Positions 53,591 to 64,000 of a DNA stretch of 64,000 bases are shown here, piece after piece. Origin of the DNA: Heloderma charlesbogerti (taxonomy: Eukaryota > Chordata > Lepidosauria > Squamata > Helodermatidae); the NCBI GenBank assembly GCA_026122225.1, contig JANEZZ010000404.1, forward strand, positions 1,674,001 through 1,738,000. The letters run 5' to 3'. How positions within the stretch are numbered: the first letter of the stretch is position 1; the number at the start of each line of letters is the position of its first letter. A model generated the notes under the pieces. That model was not told the DNA's origin. It made no database searches and was given only the letters and a program-made list of their open reading frames with translations. Both the position numbers and the translations under genes were made by a program.

Positions 53591-54270
53591 GCTGCACAGT
53601 GTCTTCCAACCGGGGCGCCTTGCTGGGAGCACCTTGAGCCGCACCGGTCTCAAGACCAGCTGGACGCCGCATGGACTTGTGTGCGCTGGTATTTGTGGAA
53701 CACCAACCAGACAGTTTCCATTCTGCTGTCAGCACAGCACTGCGCAGATCTGGTGTTAGAAGGGCCCCTTGATGTTCCTTCTGCTGCCCGGCCCTGCCTT
53801 TTTCAAGGGCAGTGTTACCCTATGCAAGCAAATGCAAATGGATCCCCCCCGCTCCCCTGGGTCTGCTTTTAAAACCAAATTCTGCGGATGGCATTGAAGG
53901 GGAGTGACAGGATCCTACCGCTGTGTAATCATTTATGGATCAGGTAATGATCTCCCCCCCCCCCATTCTGTGCCTTAATGACATCTCCCTGCTCTGGGGA
54001 GTTGAGCTGCTTTTGTCAAATATTGCTGATCCCACTTACGTCTGCCAATGCTGATCAAAGCTAACGGCCTGACTTTATATGTACTTGAGTTCAGTGCGCG
54101 AAGGAATTAGGGAGTGTTGCCTCTGTATTAAGAGGAACATCTGCCTGCCTTCCCTTTCTCCTGCAAAAGGGGGCTGGGGTAGTCAAACAGGGAGTTTGAC
54201 CGCAGAGTCCTCGCTGAAACTGAAGCTCACCAGGGGATCGAGGATTGTTGTGGCAGGAACTCAGTTCTTT
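53591..54270. other. Unique stretch
   Basis: Nothing recognised; C runs at about 53845 and 53957. Confidence 0.35.
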
Positions 54271-54650
54271 AAGCTTCTTCACACGGAGCTTTTATCCTGC
54301 AGTTGAGATGGCTCCTTCACGGAAGTTTGCGGGCTGTTTACATGACGCCATGAACCTCCAAGGCGTCTCCTGCACTAAATGCCCTTTGTTCCATTTTTAA
54401 ATAGATCGCAGATAATAAGCTATCAAATTACCCTGTTGTGTTCCGCTTCAGTTTCCTCCATGAAAAGAGTTAAAGTGGCAAGAAGAGGAGCGAGATCGAT
54501 GAAAGATAATGGAAGACTCAGATTCGGGGAGGAGGAGGGGGAAGGGGGGGGAAGGAAGTGGGAGAAAAAGGGAGTTGTGATCCTGCGTTTAAGACGGAAG
54601 AAGAAAGCCCCACTTTAACTGCAGGATTTTAGGCTGGTGTAGAGATGCCC
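54271..54650 (-). mobile_element. Harbinger-like MITE, copy 2
   Basis: Opposite orientation to 31273-31618. The right end, read inverted, is GGGCATCTCTACACCAGCC, followed by 'taaaatcctgcagttaaag' and its inverted match 'ctgcgtttaagac'. The left end AAGCTTCTTCACACGGAGC matches the other terminus. The 3-bp repeat TTT is on both sides (54268-54270 and 54651-54653). Non-coding. Confidence 0.75.
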
Positions 54651-54740
54651 TTTGTGTGGGCAAGGGGAGATGCCATGGCTGGAGAGGCCACCAGTACCTG
54701 GATGTTGTGCAGATAGGCTAGGATGGAGTTGGAAGCACTG

Positions 54741-54906
54741 ATTACCTAGGGAGGCGGTGGGCTCTCCCACACCGGAGGCATTCAAGATGAGGCTAGACGG
54801 CCACCTGTCAGGGATGCTATGACTTGGATTCCTGCATTGAGCAGGGGGCTGGCGCAATGGCCTGGTAGGCCCCTTCCAGCCCTACTATTCTACGATTCTA
54901 TGATTG
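54741..54906 (+). mobile_element. CR1 LINE extreme 3' end
   Basis: 'ggtgggctctcccacaccgg', 'cattcaagatgaggctagac', 'attcctgcattgagcagggg' and the tail 'ctattctacgattctatgat' are the last part of CR1. Severely 5'-truncated. Confidence 0.88.
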
Positions 54907-55013
54907 GAGGCCAGTGCCATTGTCTGTGGGGGTTCAGGGCAGGAGGTTGGTATGGGAGGCTGCATACAGCCACTTCCGGAAGTGATCTGCTAGCTCAGAG
55001 GGGTCGTTGAGAA

Positions 55014-55145
55014 GGGGCTGTGGCTCAGTGATAGAGCACTTGCTTTGCATGCAGAAGGTTCCAGGTTCAGTGCCCAGCTAGAGGCTGGAAAAACTCCTGC
55101 CTGAAACCTTGAACAGTTGCTGCCAGTCAGTGTCCCAGTTCGCAG
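55014..55145 (+). mobile_element. tRNA-derived SINE
   Basis: The head GGCTGTGGCTCAGTGATAGA has an A-box-like word, and GGTTCAGTGCC is in the B-box place (usual GGTTCAATCCC). The body 'aaaaactcctgcctgaaacc', 'ctgccagtcagtgt' follows. Same family as 26059, here on the plus strand. Confidence 0.75.
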
Positions 55146-56626
55146 AATCACGGAGTGGGGAAAAGCCACGGGGGCTTATTTCCCCACACTCACATGTGTG
55201 CCAGTCGCACACTGGGGGGATTTGCATACTTTCCCTCAGTAGCACCAGCCGCTCACAGTTTTTGTATGTGTTAATCATTTCAGTAATGGAAATCTTCTTA
55301 AAAGTTTGCTGCGCAATTAATTATGGGCAACTTTCAAATGATAAAAAAGGGTTTTAATTGGTTTTAATGTAATTGATTTTAATTCCATTTTATATAAAAG
55401 ATAATGCCCCACGTTTTCACTCATTGGTCTTTGTGGCTGCTTAATTAACCCTAGCTCTTCTGCAGTTTTTTCAAGTGCTAAAAAGATTTGCAAAAGACCT
55501 CCCAGTCATGCCAAGAAATGGTTCCTTCATATGCTGGAGCTGGTGTGGAAATGTGGCTGTGGACCTAGGTTTAAGTTATGCCACTGACTCACCAAGTATT
55601 CTTCTGCATGTCCCTTCCTCTTGCCCTTTATACCCCTTCAATAAAACATAGACAGGTATGTCCTCCCTTGCAGAACTGTTGTGAAGATGGATGAGATGAT
55701 GAAGATTGCAGAGCTCCCTGCACTTTAGAAAAACGTGTGTTATCAAAAACATTTTCTGGAACACCTTGGACACCAAATGGTGGAAAGGTAGATGTAAATC
55801 TTCTTAATAAATAAAAGCAAAATGTGAGATTGGCAATAGATTCTTTGCTGTTCTGTCAGAGAGCATTCTTTAGTAATCTTGTCTGCTTGTAGAAAATAGG
55901 ATTATTGGATAATTAGACTGTCGGTATCATGGAGATGTAATTAAATTCCCAAGGAAGCTAATTAATTTCCATGAAAATAGTTTCTTTGAAACTACGTTTT
56001 ACTTCCTTAAAATAGGTTCTTTTATTTAAAAAGCAAAAGCTATTCCTGGACACTGACTGTTTCCTAGTGTGTATGAAATAGCTAAAACAGCATCACACCC
56101 ATTATTCATTTTTGGCATGCTCTAGGCTTTATTTTCCTGGGCCTCCCACAGTCTTGACACAAAGCTTTAAAAAGTTCTTATCCGTTGCATCTTTGCATTG
56201 GGTGATTGGTTTCCTAACTACCCAGAGGAGGTGGGGAGCACTCATCTTTCAGTTCAGCCTAAGGTTTGATGGATCTCAGGGCTCAACAGATCCAACTTCA
56301 AGTGATATCTCGAGGCTGCAAGTTTGTTAATGGTAGTCCTATTTTTGGAATGCCAGATTTCTAAATGTAAAGCTATCTTATCTCTTTTTCAAAATTTCCA
56401 GTGTTGTTATTTATTTTTTGGTGGGTGGAAGCTGAAACAGCATCTTTTGCATATTAGCCAATCCCTCTCAATAGTATCTGTTTAGATTAGATGGCTTTGA
56501 GAAAGGCCTAACCTCAATGAACTCTCTAATCCAATCAATGGCTAATGATCTAACCATGATGGCTGAATGGAGCCTCTCTGTACATAAGCAGTATACTGCC
56601 CCTCCCCCCAGTATCTGTTTCTAGGG
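55146..56626. other. Unique AT-rich stretch, possibly with conserved non-coding elements
   Basis: No gene or repeat recognised. The parts at about 55270-55460 and 55860-56020 are rich in TAATTA, TTAATTAA and ATTGATTTTAAT words and free of repeats, as seen in developmental enhancers. This is only a composition-based suspicion. Confidence 0.25.
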
Positions 56627-57376
56627 CAGGGTTCCCCAATGCGGTGCCCACAGGTGCCATGGCACCCACAGGTCCCCAATGTGGTGCCCATGGGCACCTG
56701 AAATTGCATGTATTTATTTTCTTTCCCCCCATTTTTAAATATACATACATGGATTTGTATGAAATGCATACAACTTTCTAGCAATTATTCCTGGGCTGCA
56801 ACAAAAGTGGACCAAATATCCAAATAGATATCCATTGGAAGGTGGCGCCTATATGCCACCCATTCAAATATTGAAAGTGTTGTAAAGTCCTCAGTCCATT
56901 GCATTATAGGAGGCGAGTGTTTATTCTTCCAGTCTTGTAATATTAGTGTTTTAGCTGGCAAAAGGTGCAGCAAATTCATTTGTTAATTTCCATGGAGCAG
57001 GTAAATAATTTAAAAGAGCATGTATATCAGTGAATATTAAAGTCTGTTCCAGTACAATTTTTTTTCTGTGTAATAACCTCCCTGCAAAAAGAAGCAACTC
57101 CTGGACATCACCAAAACATATGCTTAAAAGAAGCATTAGCAGTACTGCTCCACTAGCAATTCGCTGAATTAGGCAATCCCTTATGAAAGAGACGTTCCGG
57201 TGTCCCATAGACATGAAGCAAAAGTTTTTGCTGAATGAGACGCAGCCTAAGATCCAGAGAAGTGAAAGGAAGACGCCAAGCGGCGACCCACTGATTAGGC
57301 ATTTTGTGGTAGTGCCCACCGCAGTATCTCAAATTCCCAAATCTGCCTATGGGTCCAGAAAGGTTGGGGACCCCTG
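56627..57376. mobile_element. hAT-like element (750 bp) carrying an L1-like LINE fragment
   Basis: Ends CAGGGTTCCCCAATG and GGTTGGGGACCCCTG are inverted copies with the perfect 8-bp repeat TTCTAGGG outside (56619-56626 and 57377-57384). The interior from about 56700 to 57310 is not hAT sequence: on the minus strand it contains the end of a LINE-type reading frame (see next entry). There is no transposase. Confidence 0.88.
56785..57319 (-). pseudogene. L1-like ORF2 C-terminal fragment (tentative)
   Basis: Two overlapping minus-strand frames. 57319-56951 codes for 122 residues. 56979-56785 codes for LLHLLPAKTLILQDWKNK, WTEDFTTLSIFEWVAYRR and YLDIWSTFVAAQE, then a stop. A Trp-Lys after a small hydrophobic block, then 'P...W' and a final 'IWSTF' before the stop is the layout of the C-terminus of L1-group ORF2 proteins. 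A purine-rich, A-ending tract follows on that strand (about 56720-56745). The clade call is from memory and not checked. Confidence 0.45.
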
Positions 57377-57384
57377 TTCTAGGG

Positions 57385-57599
57385 GTTCCCTACAAGGTGC
57401 AGGGTCCCTAAAGGTCATTGGTCCAGTCCAGTCCAGTCTGCCTGTCTGCTGAGTCTGGACTTCCCCAAATATCCCCCCCCCTCCAATCTGCTGCCATTGA
57501 CTGATTTACAGAGAACAGTAGGAGCCTCCCTTTTATATACTTGGCTGTGTAATTCAAAGCTAGCATGTGGGGTGAGACCTTAGAATCCCCCAGACCAGG
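57385..57599. other. Short unique stretch
   Basis: Nothing recognised beyond a small 'ggtccagtccagtccagt' direct repeat at 57420-57437. Confidence 0.4.
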
Positions 57600-57905
57600 A
57601 CCCATGTCATAATAAGATACATAAAGATATTTATTGATTAAAAAATAACAGCCAGAACAAATAGCCCTTTGATACAGAATAACAAGTAATAGTTCTAACA
57701 TCCTAGTTTAACCTAACCTAACCTAACCGACTCCCGTCTTTATGGCATTTTTATCCTGCTCCTCAGCCAAAAAGCCTCCCTGAGTGGTTTACATAAAATC
57801 AACAAAAACAAGACAGTCCCCTAAAAAAGCATGACACAAAAGGAAAAAGCGATGGGGAGGGAAGAGGAAAAAAGCAAGTGTCTTACAGCAGGGCTGCAAG
57901 AATGG
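57600..57905. repeat. Dispersed repeat, pair with 5379-5660, with (CCTAA)n
   Basis: See 5379. Contains the pentamer run AACCTAACCTAACCTAACC at 57709-57728 and 'gcattttatcctgctcctcagcc'-type L2-tail words (here tttttatcctgctcctcagc, aaaagcctccctgagtggtt). Confidence 0.5.
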
Positions 57906-58197
57906 CTGCTGGTAGTGACAGTTGATGGAGGAGGTCTTTCCAATGGTCTTTCTTTTATCTTATCCTTTCTCTCTCCCTAACTCTCCTCTCATTCTTCTGT
58001 CTTTTACTCCCTCTTCTAATGGGCTTTCTCAATTGACCCCACCTGTTTCAATTCTTAATCTCACCCACCATTCCATCACACTCCCCTGCTGTCAGTCTTC
58101 CACTCATTCTTCTGGTACAACCAAACCATGGGGAGAAATCCTATTGTCATTATGCCCAACTGGAGACATCTGACTGCTTTCTGGAAACAAAAGGTTC
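57906..58197. other. Pyrimidine-rich unique stretch
   Basis: Nothing recognised; 57945-58120 is rich in C and T on the plus strand. Confidence 0.35.
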
Positions 58198-58325
58198 AGC
58201 CTTTCCCCAACCTTGGAACCCCAGATGAGGTTGGACTACAACTCCCATCATCCCTGGCCATTGGCTATGCTGTTTGGGATTACAGGGGGTGTAGTCTGGG
58301 GACCCAAAGTTGGGAAAGCCTGAAG
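58198..58325. mobile_element. Palindromic MITE, TTGGGGAA family
   Basis: CAGCCTTTCCCCAACC and 'ggactacaactcccatcatc' on the left; 'gggattacagggggtgtagt' and AAAGTTGGGAAAGCCTG on the right. Typical length; no perfect target duplication. Confidence 0.75.
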
Positions 58326-60284
58326 TGGGTGAACTTTGATCTGATTGAGCCATGCGGAACTTGCCATTTAAGCCCCTTCCTTCTGCAGCATCTGGGAGCA
58401 GAGGTTTGCACCGGCCCGTGACCCTGCTTCCCTTTCCACCTACACAGAGGAAGATTTGGCCACAAGACTCCGTCTTTTTCTGTTTACAAGCGCATTCTTC
58501 TTGTAGGAAATGCAGAATTGACTATGTGACTTGGGACAGACAGAATGCATGTTTGGAATGTGCAAGAAGGCGGATCTGTTAGGGGAAAGCAAATAAAGAT
58601 TTTCACTGGAAAGTAACAGTTATCTGTAAGAGGATATTGCAGGGTTGACAAGCTGTAAATAGTTATCGCTGACAGAATTTAATATCCTTCTAACTTCTGA
58701 CAGAGATGTTTAGATGTGTCTCTATCGTCTCAGAACCTACTCAAAGGTGGAACCGTCTCCCACTCCGTGGTCGAATGTTGCCTTCAGCCAAGGCAAGCAG
58801 CTTCTCCACCCGCTGCCTTTTACAGTACAGATTGTCTCAAGAAAAAGAGAGAACCTTGCAGAGCTCCTTTCCCCCTTCTTTCTCAAGGTTTTCCTCCCTC
58901 GTCATAAACCTCTCGAGTTTGGCTGTCATGGTTTATGACATCAGCCCGACCGCTGGCATGAATTACAGTTGTGTTCAGTTCACTGTTGCTAGATTTACAA
59001 GGTGACGATATTAGGGGGAAAGTTTGCATTAAATTAACAGACTTCAGGCTTTGCTGAACTTGTTGCTACCACACCTTGCGCCTCAAGGACAGTTCTCGGA
59101 GTCTGGAGAGCTGCATGTAGCGCTGAGGGCTGCTTTCTTTGGGGGAAGAAGTGCAACTGGTCGTTGTGCTGGCCTGGCCCCGTCTAGCTGCTTCTGCCCT
59201 CTCCGGCTGGGCCACTGCGGCATCCAGGGGGCAAAACTAGCTTCCTTTTCCCATTCTGAGCTTTAAGAGATATTTTTTCCTGACAAAGCTGCGCATCACA
59301 ACTGCAGAGTGAGGCGGGGGGGTGGAGGGGGGATGCAGCACGGTTTCCTCCGTCCCTTTAAAAGCCAGGAGGAGCTATGTGTGTGTGGAGTGTGTGCGTG
59401 GGGGGACTGCATTGCTTGCACAGTCATCCCAGCGGCCTTTAAAGGCTTGGGCTGCAGGGGAAGAGGCCGCAGAGCAGGCGGGGGTCTTTTTTCCATGAAG
59501 GGCTGTGGCCCCACAGGAGAAGTCAATAAGGGATTGCAGCTGGTGGTGCGTGGAGCCAGACCGTTTCATTTTTATTTCATTTTTCTTCTAAGGTCCATAA
59601 TGGTTTTAACATATCACCATAACAACAACAGTACATGAATAAATGCAGTTTGTCTTAACAGCATTTGAGACTTTGAGAGGAGGTATAGAATTTTATCATA
59701 AGGATCACCTTTGTTGCTACCAGTAATGTTCTTGTTTCAGTTCCCAGTGTTCCTAGCTATTCTTCCTTTCCAGAAATATGACTGTGGAGCCTGTTATCAC
59801 TGTCATTTCTGAATGCATGCCAAGTAGAGGAGGGAGGCATTCTCAGAGGGGCAGCCCAGTCAGCAAGAGTGGGCTGTAGCATCTGGTGAGCTGGATGACT
59901 CTGAAGGCCATATGAAGTTTGGCTGAGGGCTGCACGTGGCACTTGGGCCGCAGGTTCCCCACCCCAACAGTAGAACATAGAGGGAGAGTGGGGAGCAGGT
60001 GAGCTGTGGGTTGGGGTGGGGGCATGTCCAAAGTGATTTAACAGGTCATGATTTGATGCATTGAGTGCTGACAAATGAAAGCGAGAGGGAGGCTCCCTCC
60101 TTTTGTGCTGCTTCTCTTTCACCAGCCTCTTTTTGCTTTTTGCCAGATGCAAGCAACGTCTTGCACTCATTTCTTGCTATGCCAGCCTCTCCTATATCTT
60201 TCCCCTCTCTTTCTCCCACCGGAATTTAGACTGTAAGCTCCTTGGGCCTCTGATGGCAGTTTAAGGATCTCTTCCAAGTGCCTT
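58326..60284. other. Unique stretch
   Basis: No exon can be supported. The frame at 58352-58582 ends in two closely spaced Cys pairs (SCRKC, CLEC), but no zinc-binding family is recognised and neighbouring frames are equally open. A GT-rich run lies at about 59379-59398. Confidence 0.35.
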
Positions 60285-60610
60285 GTCTGAGGGAGGTTTG
60301 GAGAATGGCAACAACGGAGAGGGCCTTTTAGGTGGTGGCCCCTCAGTTATGCAACACTCTCCCCAGTGAGGTTCACTTGGTGCCAGCATTGTCATCCTTT
60401 CTGGCAAAGGTGAATAAAGACTTGCCTTTACTCTCAGGCATTTGACAGCATGTGATATGGTTTTAACTGGTCATGGGATTTCTATTGTTGATTGTTTTAA
60501 TTGTTTTTGCATGTAAATGTTTTTATATTATGTTTTATATTGCATTTTTAGGGTTTTAATCTTTTGTAAACTGTCCAGAGAGCTTTGGCTATTGGGCAGT
60601 ATAGAAATGT
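60285..60610 (+). mobile_element. L2 LINE 3' end
   Basis: 'gaatggcaacaacggagagg', 'ggtggcccctcagttatgca' (RAFSVVAP-type coding) then 3' untranslated words 'gttttaatcttttgtaaact', 'agctttggctattgggcagt', 'atagaaatgtaaataa'. 5'-truncated. Confidence 0.7.
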
Positions 60611-60611
60611 A

Positions 60612-60664
60612 AATAATAATAGTAGTAGTAGTAGTAGTAGTAGTAATAATAATAGTAATAATAG
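60612..60664. repeat. (TAG)n/(TAA)n microsatellite
   Basis: About eight GTA/TAG units flanked by AAT units; it extends the A-rich tail of the L2 copy. Confidence 0.9.
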
Positions 60665-60677
60665 GCTGAGGGCCTAT

Positions 60678-60699
60678 TCTCTCTCTCTCTCTCTCTCTC
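60678..60699. repeat. (CT)n microsatellite
   Basis: About eleven CT units. Confidence 0.9.
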
Positions 60700-62320
60700 C
60701 ATTCTTGTTTGTGGAGGTTAATATGCAAGTGAAGTTCTGCTGTTTCATAAAAGGGCTTGTATTTTGCTGGCAACTAGAACTGATGTCCTTCTGAGGGATG
60801 CAACAGATTCTATGCTGGAAACTCATTCCACTGTGTTAGTCATTTGCAGCAAAAACATCAAAGTGCCTTGTGACACCTTTGAAACGGTGAACAGCGTTAT
60901 TGTTGGCATAAGCCCTCATGTGTTAATGCCCACTTTGCTAGAAACACGGAAGAGTTATAGTAGATCACCCCTTCTCTGGAGCAGTTCTAGCTGGGATGGC
61001 TGGGCTCTCCTGGCAGGGGTGTTTCCCAGACCTATCTGGAGAGATAACACATCTATGATTGTAGTTGTGAATGAGTTACTCTGTTCTTATCCTATACACA
61101 TCGAACTTTGCAAATAAACGGCCCAAGCCTCTGTATGTTGTGCATGTCATGATGTTTTGGCCCCACTGTATGTTCAGTTTCCCCCCTCTGTATCAATCAA
61201 TTGATCTATAGATCAGGGGTGGGTAACATGCAGGGTGTGGGTCACATATGGCCTCTCCCCCCCCCAGTGCAGCCCCCACAGCCACTGCCCTGCTGAAAGT
61301 CGTGGCAGCAGCTAAACAAATCAAGATAAATTTGGCCATTGTAGCGTTCCCTAGTGGTTTGCTGCAGGCACCCCACAGAACAGATAATAATATATGTACA
61401 GATACTCCATGGTTGCCAACAACCCAGGATCGCCTTTTGTGCATCTTATTAAATGGACAGTAGTCCACAAAAGCTCCTACCGCAATAAATCTGTTAGTAT
61501 TTAACGTGCCACAAGATATGCTGTTGCTAATTTGCACCAAAACGTTTGCGTTAAAATCTGCAGCGTGATCAAAAGCTATGTAGATTTTCAGCCTCCCTGG
61601 ATAAAATCTGACAGGAGCTGCGATGCATTTGGGAGAAGCTGCTGCCAGAGGACAACTGCTGGAGGGTGGGGGTGGGGTTATTAGATCAGACTTTGTCACA
61701 TCAGTGAACCTGGAAATCTGCATTTCAGCTTGTCACGATTACTTTGTGACCTTATGGATCTTAATGTTGCCCATCTGTTAGTGGTGAAGCTGCCTATGTG
61801 TCATGCCGTTAATAGGGCAGCTTATTCAGCAAGAGCGCTTGACCTGTAATCAATGGCGGGGGCCAGAGACTGTGAATTAAACGACATCTGACTATTGCCT
61901 GATATGCTTCTGGTGCGGTCCTGGGTCTGAGACCTACAGATGCCAGTGAAGGGCACCTCTCCGGAGAACGGCAGGGACCCCTGCACAGAGGGACCCGGTG
62001 TACCTACATGCTGGGCCGCAGGGACTGTGCTGACCCCTTGTCTTGAGGTATCCCTGTGCAGCTCTTGCAGCTTGAAAGAAAGGTGGTGAAAATGTGCCAC
62101 ACTTTCTGACACGCCTGTGCTCCAGGACAGACTTCGAAGCCATTGCGTGGGCATCTCCACACGAAATGAGTCATCCATTCAGCTTTCCTGGAGCTGCATC
62201 TGTGACTGGGAGCAGCCAGAAATCTAGGAACTTGCTCACTCAGGGGCTTCCCTGGGAAATGGCACAGTGCCCACTTGAAGGTGCTTAAAAATGTACCAAG
62301 TACTTTGCACCTGAATCTCT
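60700..62320. other. Unique stretch with one hAT-like end
   Basis: At 61214 CAGGGGTGGGTAACATGCAG resembles a hAT left end, but no matching right end was found. The words 'cagtagtccacaaaagctcc' and 'aaatctgttagtatttaac / gtgccacaaga' (about 61455-61520) match a common amniote repeat of unclear class. No gene. Confidence 0.4.
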
Positions 62321-63234
62321 GACTTCCTTAACAACCACCGGGGAAGGTAGCCGGGTATTATCACTGATAGTTGAATGGCGCGCTGGGCTGCTGCGTTTCA
62401 CCAGCTCGGTGTCCAGACAGACTTGGGTGCTGCTGCTGCTGAGGGGGGCATTCTTTTGCGTTCTTTTCTTTTCTTTTTGTGTTCTTTTGCGTTCTTTTTG
62501 CATTCTTTTTGCGTTCTTTTGCGTTCTTTTCTTTTTGTGTTCTTTTCTTTTGCATTCTTTTGACTTCCTTAACAACCACCCGGGAAGGTAGCCCGGTATT
62601 ATCACTGATAGTTGAATGGCGCGCTGGGCTGCTGCGCTTCACCAGCTCGGTGTCCAGACAGACTTGGGTGCTGCTGCTGCTGAGGGGGGCGTTCTTTTGC
62701 GTTCTTTTCTTTTTGTGTTCTTTTGCGTTCTTTTTGCATTCTTTTTGCGTTCTTTTGTGTTCTTTTCTTTTTGCGTTCTTTTGTTTTCTTTTCTTTTTGT
62801 GTTCTTTTCTTTTGCGTTCTTTTGACTTCCTTAACAACCACCCGGGAAGGTAGGCCAGTATTATCACTGATAGTTGAATGGCGCGCTGGGCTGCTGCGCT
62901 TCACCAGCTCGGTGTCCAGACAGACTTGGGTGCTGCTGCTGCTGCTGCTGAGCGGGGCGTTCTTTTGCGTTCTTTTCTTTTTGTGTTCTTTTGTGTTCTT
63001 TTTGCATTCTTTTTGCGTTCTTTTGCGTTCTTTTCTTTTTGCGTTCTTTTGTGTTCTTTTCTTTTTGTGTTCTTTTCTTTTGCATTCTTTTGACTTCCTT
63101 AACAACCACCTGGGAAGGTAGGCCAGTATTATCACTGATAGTTGAATGGCGTGCTGGGCTGCTGCGCTTCACCAGCTCGGTGTCCAGACAGACTTGGGTG
63201 CTGCTGCTGCCGCTGAGGGGGGCGTTCTTTTGCA
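62321..63234. repeat. Tandem array of 240-270 bp units
   Basis: Units start with GACTTCCTTAACAACCACC at 62321, 62562, 62824 and 63092 (spacings 241, 262 and 268 bp); the last copy is partial and lacks the C/T-rich half. Each unit has a fixed half of about 130 bp (ggtag..gtattatcactgatag, ttgaatggcg, gctgggctgctgcg, cagacagacttgggtgctg) and a variable half built of GTTCTTTTGCGTTCTTTTC-like words. A (GCT)n tract lengthens from unit to unit. Frames of up to 183 codons cross the array on both strands with repeated KRTQK-type or FFCVLF-type peptides. These look like by-products of the repeat. Confidence 0.92.
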
Positions 63235-63707
63235 ATCTCCTGATCGATGTGCCTTGCCGTGCCTCTATCTCATTGCTCACCCTAATCGCTTTCATTACCG
63301 TGGCAAAATTCATGATGGCACTCCAGATTTCTTGGCTTTCTATACTTTGACAGTCGGGGGTGGGGGGGAACCTTCCAGACTTGTCCCTGGTAAATCTTAT
63401 TAATGTTCTTGTCATCTGTTAGGATCTGCTCTAATGAAAATATAATGTGTATTTGAGAGAGCTAGCAGAAGCCCTTACATCTGCTACCTTAAACAATTCC
63501 ACAAAGGGGCTTCTCTCACCGCCTTGTTGCCAATCCACCCCCTTGCTCTTTTGATCACTAGCAACTTATTCAAAGAACAAGGGTCTCCAGCTCTGAACCT
63601 GTGAGCAATAGGCTCCAGAGTTGGTGCCCATGAGGCTCCCTGGCCCACCTAGTTTTCTTATCTTGTTATGATTTTTTCTTAAGATTTTGTAATTATTATC
63701 ATTTAGC
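63235..63707. other. Unique stretch
   Basis: A minus-strand frame (63415-62864) starts in this unique DNA and runs into the tandem array. No protein family is recognised in its unique first 55 residues. No other feature. Confidence 0.35.
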
Positions 63708-64000
63708 TGGCATGCACGCTGCAAAGTGAAGGGCTGCTCTCCTGTGCCATCTTCATTTGGGTCCAAAAGGGTGGGTTTGCATTTTGGGGCTCAGCCCCCA
63801 CCTCTGCCTTGGACTTAGGCTCTTGAGCAAGTTACTTTTCATTTTGCCTCACCCAGTTTGCCATTGGGGAAATCTGTGTTGTGTGACCGGCTGTGCCCAC
63901 CATGGCAGCCATTTTGTGAATGGACAAGCCCCGATGACAGCCATTTTGTGAGAGCACCCACAACACAAAATTCCAAATGTGCCCACTTGACTCAAAAAAG
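63708..64000 (+). repeat. Dispersed repeat, pair with 44727-45030
   Basis: Same words in the same order as 44727 (see there), ending at the window edge in 'gtgcccacttgactcaaaa'. It is cut by the end of the window. Confidence 0.6.

Noticed and set aside
55018..55080. A tRNA gene
   Set aside because: It has A- and B-box words but no cloverleaf closing stem, and a SINE body follows; at least four sister copies are in the window.
58352..58582. Cys-pair containing frame as a zinc-binding exon
   Set aside because: Only two Cys pairs at the very end with irregular spacing, no supporting motif or neighbouring exon.
61214..61720. Complete hAT element
   Set aside because: Only a left-end-like sequence is seen; no matching right end or 8-bp duplication (best candidate flank agrees in 5 of 8).

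Overview
The window looks like non-coding DNA from a vertebrate, most probably a squamate reptile. The reasons are one near-complete BovB (RTE-clade) LINE and pieces of others, several CR1 LINEs, L2-type LINE ends, tRNA-headed SINEs, and many hAT- and Harbinger-like non-autonomous DNA transposons. Species cannot be told from the sequence alone. I found no host protein-coding exon, tRNA gene or CRISPR array that I can support. The long open frames either lie inside retroelements, inside GC-rich palindromic elements or inside a tandem repeat.

Layout. 1-5.7 kb: mostly unique DNA with microsatellites and small MITEs. 5.7-9.1 kb: an old minus-strand CR1 carrying a nested BovB 3' end and a nested plus-strand CR1 3' end. 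10.5-13.5 kb: a minus-strand BovB with endonuclease and reverse transcriptase in broken frames. 15.2-17.3 kb: a LINE tail, a GC-rich dispersed repeat and a CR1 tail. 20.0-29.5 kb: the most heavily nested part, namely an L2-like LINE carrying a solo LTR and a palindromic hAT element, then a CR1 split by a 5S-rRNA-bearing giant palindrome, then another CR1 split by a second copy of the palindromic hAT element. 29.5-40 kb: unique DNA with Harbinger-like and hAT-like elements. 40.1-43.8 kb: a Ty3/Gypsy LTR retrotransposon without a recognisable gag but with protease, reverse transcriptase, RNase H and integrase still readable. 44-61 kb: unique DNA with dispersed repeats, MITEs and two larger hAT elements. 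62.3-63.2 kb: a tandem array of roughly 240-270 bp units.

The most interesting signal is a group of hAT-type elements (22865-23716, 26953-27927, 38028-38596 and 51408-52088). All are flanked by perfect 8-bp target duplications and built from strings of short hairpins around the word TAGGCTACGTA, with CpG-rich ends that carry outward-pointing splice-donor-like words. Two different terminal-repeat types share the same internal modules. A second unusual structure is the inverted repeat at 24889-25392, whose two arms end in sequence resembling the internal promoter region of 5S rRNA.

All identifications come from reading motifs and from memory of repeat families. No alignment or database search was run, and boundaries without a stated target duplication are approximate.
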